Shown here: in pieces, positions 5,238-8,107 of the stretch
Numbering within the stretch: position 1 is the first letter of the stretch
Layout of the letters: each line of letters opens with the position of its first letter
Assembly: GCA_036660615.1 (NCBI GenBank)
Contig: JAVXAG010000086.1
Location: 1 to 8,107 of the forward strand
Reading direction: 5' to 3'
Source: JAVXAG01 sp036660615
GTDB lineage: Bacteria > Bacillota > Clostridia > Peptostreptococcales > Anaerovoracaceae
Length of the DNA: 8,107 nt
The notes under the pieces: model-generated
Databases searched by the model: none
Told to the model about the DNA's origin: nothing
What the model saw: the letters and a program-made list of their open reading frames with translations, nothing else
Translations under genes and position numbers: made by a program

Positions 5238-7106
5238 TTATCTGGATCTACGTCTTTCTAATTCTGTTAATAATTTCTTTCTGATTCTGATATCATCTGG
5301 TGTGATTTCAACCAATTCATCGTCGTCTATAAATTCAAGTGCTTCTTCTAGTGTGAAAGTTCTTGGAGGTGTTAGTTTGATTGTATCGTCACTTCCCGAT
5401 GCTCTCATATTGCTGACTTTCTTAGCTTTGCAAGGATTTACTTCCATGTCTTCGTTCCTTGAATTCATACCAACAACCATTCCTTGGTAAACTTTTGTTC
5501 CTGGTTCAACGAATACTTGGACTCTTTCTCCGATGTTGAACAACGCATATGGTGTGCAAACGCCTTCTTCGATTGAGATTGCCGCACCGTTGCTTCTCTG
5601 TGGAATTTCACCTTTGTATTCGTCAAATTTATCGAAACGTCTTTCCATTGTACCTTCGCCTCTGGTATCGTTTATAAACTCTGTTCTGTATCCAAGCAAA
5701 CCTCTAGTTGGTACTAAATACTCTAATTTAGAATATCCGTTATCTCCTGACATTTGAACCATCATACCTTTTCTGACGTTTAATTTTGAAATTACTGATC
5801 CTGAATATTGATCTGGAACTGTAATAACAACTTCTTCTATTGGCTCAAGTTTTTTGCCATTTTCGTCTCTATGCATTATTACTTCTGGTTTGGATACAGC
5901 AAGTTCATATCCTTCTCTTCTCATATTTTCGATAAGAATTGAAAGGTGAAGTTCGCCTCTACCAGAAACTTTGAAGCAGTCTGTTGTCTCTGTTTCGTCT
6001 ACAACAAGTCCTACGTTTACTTCTAGTTCTTTTGTTAATCTTTCTTTTATATGTCTTGACGTTACAAACTTCCCTACTTTTCCTGCAAATGGTGATTTGT
6101 TTACCATAAAGTTCATGGAAAGTGTTGGCTCTTCAATGTGTATCATTTCCATAGGTTCTGGTTTTGATGGATCGCAAATTGTTTCTCCGATTGAAATGTC
6201 TGCAATACCAGAAATTACAACGATATCTCCACAATCAGCAGATTCCACTGGTGTTCTCAAAAGTCCTCTATATACAAATACTTGATTTATCTTTCTCTGT
6301 ACAATTGTTCCGTCGCCTTTGGCAACTGCAACTGTTTGTCCTGACTTAATGACTCCTTTTGTTACTCTACCAATTCCTAATCTTCCGATATAGTCATCGT
6401 ATCCCAATGTGGAAACTTGGAACTGTAATGGTTCTTCTCTAAGGTCTTCGTATGGTGTGCAATGTTCAATGATTTTATCAAACAATGGTGTAATGTTAAG
6501 TCCACCTTGACCTTCTGGTGTCTTTTTAAGTTTTGTACTGCCATGTTCAACTTCTAATCCAGCAACTTCGCTAGGATCGTTTACTGCAATACCCTGTCTT
6601 GCGATTCCGTAAAGTATTGGGAAGTCAAGCTGTTTGTCTGTTGCATTAAGATCCATGAAAAGTTCATATACTTCGTCTACTACTTCTGTTATTCTCGAAT
6701 CTTTTTTGTCTATTTTATTTATCAATAGTATAGGGTCAATTCCCTGTTCCAAAGATTTTTTTAGTACAAATCTAGTCTGTGGCATTGGGCCTTCGCTTGA
6801 ATCTACAAGAAGAATTACTGTGTCTACTGTCTTCATAATTCTTTCTACTTCTGATGAGAAGTCCGCATGTCCCGGTGTGTCTACGATATTAATCTTTACA
6901 CCATTATGCATTACTGAACAGTTCTTAGAGTAAATTGTTATTCCTCTTTCTCTTTCGATGTCATCGCTGTCCATAACGCAATCTGCTACTTCTTCGTTTG
7001 CTCTAAATACTCCGCTCTGGTTAAGAAATGCGTCTACTAATGTAGATTTTCCCGCATCAACGTGGGCAATTACAGCAATATTGATAATTTTTTGCTTTTC
7101 TGTCAT
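5238..7106 (-). CDS. typA: Ribosome-associated translational GTPase TypA/BipA
   Basis: This EF-G-like GTPase binds 70S ribosomes and supports ribosome assembly and growth under stress such as cold. Its 622 residues are slightly longer than the usual 605-615. The GTPase domain occupies about 1-200: P-loop AHVDAGKST at 14-22, switch I RERGITI at 52-58, DTPGH at 76-80 and NKID at 130-133. Next come the beta-barrel domain II (about 215-300), the EF-G III-like domain with GRGELHLSILIENMRREG, the EF-G V-like domain with the EPIEEV...PDQYSG segment, and the TypA-specific C-terminal domain with GLLGYRTEFINDTRGEG and the NIGERVQVFVEPGTKVYQGMVVG segment. It ends in a basic RRRSR tail. The presence of this C-terminal domain and the absence of EF-G domain IV separate it from EF-G and LepA. 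A GAGGG ribosome binding site lies at 7119-7123, 12 nt upstream. It is the first gene of the leftward cluster. Confidence 0.97.
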   Translation of the reverse strand: MTEKQKIINIAVIAHVDAGKSTLVDAFLNQSGVFRANEEVADCVMDSDDIERERGITIYSKNCSVMHNGVKINIVDTPGHADFSSEVERIMKTVDTVILLVDSSEGPMPQTRFVLKKSLEQGIDPILLINKIDKKDSRITEVVDEVYELFMDLNATDKQLDFPILYGIARQGIAVNDPSEVAGLEVEHGSTKLKKTPEGQGGLNITPLFDKIIEHCTPYEDLREEPLQFQVSTLGYDDYIGRLGIGRVTKGVIKSGQTVAVAKGDGTIVQRKINQVFVYRGLLRTPVESADCGDIVVISGIADISIGETICDPSKPEPMEMIHIEEPTLSMNFMVNKSPFAGKVGKFVTSRHIKERLTKELEVNVGLVVDETETTDCFKVSGRGELHLSILIENMRREGYELAVSKPEVIMHRDENGKKLEPIEEVVITVPDQYSGSVISKLNVRKGMMVQMSGDNGYSKLEYLVPTRGLLGYRTEFINDTRGEGTMERRFDKFDEYKGEIPQRSNGAAISIEEGVCTPYALFNIGERVQVFVEPGTKVYQGMVVGMNSRNEDMEVNPCKAKKVSNMRASGSDDTIKLTPPRTFTLEEALEFIDDDELVEITPDDIRIRKKLLTELERRRSR

Positions 7107-7182
7107 ATGTTTTGTTATCCCTCTTTCTATGCATTAAAAATGGATACTAGTTACCCACTTTAATTTTTCAAAATATCACTCA

Positions 7183-7211
7183 AGTTTATCATAATTCAAC
7201 AGTAATTTCAA
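7183..7211 (-). promoter_or_regulatory. Candidate sigma-A promoter for typA operon
   Basis: On the minus strand TTGAAA (7211-7206) is followed after 17 bp by TAAACT (7188-7183). TG stands one base before the -10, giving an extended -10 form. The leader to the typA ATG would be about 70 nt. Other TTGA-type hexamers lie nearby, so the exact element is uncertain. Confidence 0.5.
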
Positions 7212-7215
7212 GTGT

Positions 7216-7245
7216 TTGCACAATTATTTCCTATTTTCATAGTAT
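7216..7245 (+). promoter_or_regulatory. Candidate promoter for amidase gene
   Basis: TTGCAC (7216-7221) and TAGTAT (7240-7245) are 18 bp apart. The overlapping TATATT and TATAAA at 7243-7253 are alternative -10 elements with poorer spacing. The region is strongly AT-rich and sits just before the ribosome binding site. The hexamer choice is tentative, and a sporulation sigma factor cannot be excluded. Confidence 0.3.
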
Positions 7246-7262
7246 ATTATAAACATTTTTTT

Positions 7263-7268
7263 GGAGGT
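7263..7268 (+). promoter_or_regulatory. Shine-Dalgarno site that fixes the amidase start
   Basis: GGAGGT is six nucleotides before ATG at 7275. The open frame extends upstream to a GTG at 7212, but those 21 codons overlap the likely promoter and have no ribosome binding site. The 181-residue form is therefore preferred. Confidence 0.85.
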
Positions 7269-7274
7269 ATCTTT

Positions 7275-7820
7275 ATGACAAGTGTATATCTTAGTCCATC
7301 TACACAAGAATATAACCCTTATGTCACTGGTGGCAATGAGGAATATTATACAAATCTTATTGCTGATGCAATGGTTCCCTACTTAAAAGCAAGTGGCATC
7401 CAGTTCACCAGAAACAACCCTGGTGGCACTGTAGTAAACTCCTACACTGACTCAAATTCTGGCAATTATGATTTTCACCTGGCGATACATTCTAACGCTG
7501 CGCCTGAACGACTTGCTGGAAAAATTCAAGGTCCTGATGTCTACTACTATGATGGCAGTGCCAATGGAAAGCGAGCTGCTGAAATCTTTGCAAACAATCT
7601 AAAACTAATTTATCCAAATCCCAATCTCTCAACAGTTGTTCCCACTCAAAGTCTGACGGAACTAAAACGAACTAATGCCCCTGCTATATTAGTTGAACTT
7701 GCATACCACGATAATGTTGACGATGCAAATTGGATCAAAAACAATGTCCAATCAATCGCCAAAAATCTTTCCTTATCCTTAGCCGATTACCTAGGCGTTC
7801 CATTTATAGAACCGAACTAG
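7275..7820 (+). CDS. Small N-acetylmuramoyl-L-alanine amidase (Amidase_3-like), atypical
   Basis: This is a predicted peptidoglycan hydrolase that would cut the bond between N-acetylmuramic acid and L-alanine. The 181 residues are essentially the bare Amidase_3 catalytic domain. Recognisable parts are the GGNEEYYTNLIADAM helix at 19-33 (family Glu ligand, E22 or E23), FTR at 44-46, the HLAIHSNA strand at 68-75 with zinc ligand H72, and the PAILVELAYHDN strand at 136-147 with catalytic E141. The usual N-terminal DPGHGG, which gives the first zinc His, is replaced by YLSPSTQEYN at 5-14. I see no signal peptide, membrane segment, SH3, LysM or other wall-binding domain, so export would need lysis, a phage-type holin or a special route. 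It is divergent from typA and followed by repeats, with no partner gene in view. Alternatives are a prophage-type endolysin remnant, a sporulation or mother-cell lysis enzyme, or a catalytically changed relative. Confidence 0.85.
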   Translation: MTSVYLSPSTQEYNPYVTGGNEEYYTNLIADAMVPYLKASGIQFTRNNPGGTVVNSYTDSNSGNYDFHLAIHSNAAPERLAGKIQGPDVYYYDGSANGKRAAEIFANNLKLIYPNPNLSTVVPTQSLTELKRTNAPAILVELAYHDNVDDANWIKNNVQSIAKNLSLSLADYLGVPFIEPN

Positions 7821-7902
7821 CATTATTAGATTCAGTTGGTAGGGGTGGCGGTTATGCGGAGTTTATGTCGGTGGCAGGTGGGTTAGTGCAGGGATTTTCT
7901 GG
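7821..7902 (+). other. G-rich gene-free spacer after the amidase
   Basis: No gene or intrinsic terminator is visible directly after the amidase stop. From about 7836 the plus strand becomes markedly G-rich and C-poor compared with the AT-rich genes, including GGTAGGGGTGGCGG at 7838-7851, which could form a weak two-layer quadruplex. This change of composition leads into the repeat block. Confidence 0.6.
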
Positions 7903-8107
7903 GCGCAAAAGCCGTGCCAAGTGGCTGGCGGTTGGTTTGGCGTGACGGCGCAAAAGCCGTGCCAAGGCGAAGGATTCTGTGGGGTTTTGGGCGCAAAAGC
8001 CGTGCCAAGTGACTGTGGGGCGGAGAAACGATTTGGCTTTTCTGAAGCAAAAGGCGTGCCAAGTGACTGGCGGTTGGTTTGGCGTGACGGCGCAAAAGCC
8101 GTGCCAA
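7903..8107. repeat. Interspersed repeat array with 18-bp core, running off window
   Basis: The core GCGCAAAAGCCGTGCCAA occurs exactly at 7903-7920, 7948-7965, 7991-8008 and 8090-8107, and with three mismatches at 8045-8062. Start-to-start distances are 45, 43, 54 and 45 bp. The 63 bp at 7903-7965 recur at 8045-8107 with four differences, so the array was built by duplication. TTGGC upstream pairs with the GCCAA end of the core in copies 2, 4 and 5, forming hairpins such as 7937-7965 (TTGGC, CGGC, loop, GCCG, GCCAA). The tract is far more GC-rich than the genes. An open minus-strand frame through it (repeating LARLL and LGTAFAP) is an effect of the repeat and has no visible start signal within the window. 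Confidence 0.85.

Noticed and set aside
7107..7274. Fluoride riboswitch or other leader ahead of typA/crcB
   Set aside because: I looked for a structured leader in the 168-bp gap. It is AT-rich with no convincing conserved stems and no terminator hairpin with a T run.
7903..8107. CRISPR array
   Set aside because: The 18-bp core is shorter than CRISPR repeats. Spacing is irregular, two of the intervals (7921-7947 and 8063-8089) are near-identical rather than unique, and no cas gene is present.
7883..8107. Minus-strand protein with LARLL/LGTAFAP repeats
   Set aside because: The frame exists only because the DNA repeat lacks stops. It changes phase between copies, has no visible start signal within the window and resembles no known domain.

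Overview
The window looks like part of a chromosome from a low-GC, Gram-positive anaerobe, most likely a member of the Clostridia (Bacillota). The reasons are the AT-rich coding sequence, strong AGGAGG-type ribosome binding sites, a full-length single-chain pyruvate carboxylase of clostridial type, a CwlV-like amidase and a textbook Bacillus-type Fur box. I cannot name the genus.

The main body (591-7106) is a tightly packed leftward (minus-strand) gene cluster with gaps of only 13, 17 and 24 bp. In order of transcription it holds typA/bipA (ribosome-associated translational GTPase), crcB/fluC (fluoride channel), an MscS-family mechanosensitive channel and pyc (pyruvate carboxylase). A promoter candidate lies upstream of typA, and strong hairpins lie just after the pyc stop (512-581), so one transcript for all four is plausible. 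The genes have no single pathway in common: translation stress, ion toxicity, osmotic release and anaplerotic carbon metabolism.

Divergent from typA, across a 168-bp gap holding promoter candidates in both directions, is a rightward gene (7275-7820) for a small, single-domain N-acetylmuramoyl-L-alanine amidase. It lacks the usual first zinc-binding histidine motif and any export signal.

The two ends are gene-free and rich in structure. The left end (1-590) contains a perfect 7-1-7 Fur box (71-85). It also holds a symmetric inverted-repeat element (about 109-394) whose arms are placed to the base around a perfect 18-bp palindrome (243-260), then a four-unit 10-bp tandem repeat (451-490) and the pyc terminator region. 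The right end (7821-8107) is G-rich and carries at least five copies of an 18-bp motif within longer, hairpin-forming repeats that run off the window. Short shared modules suggest that the repeats at the two ends may be related dispersed elements. The left-end symmetric element is the best candidate for something undescribed.
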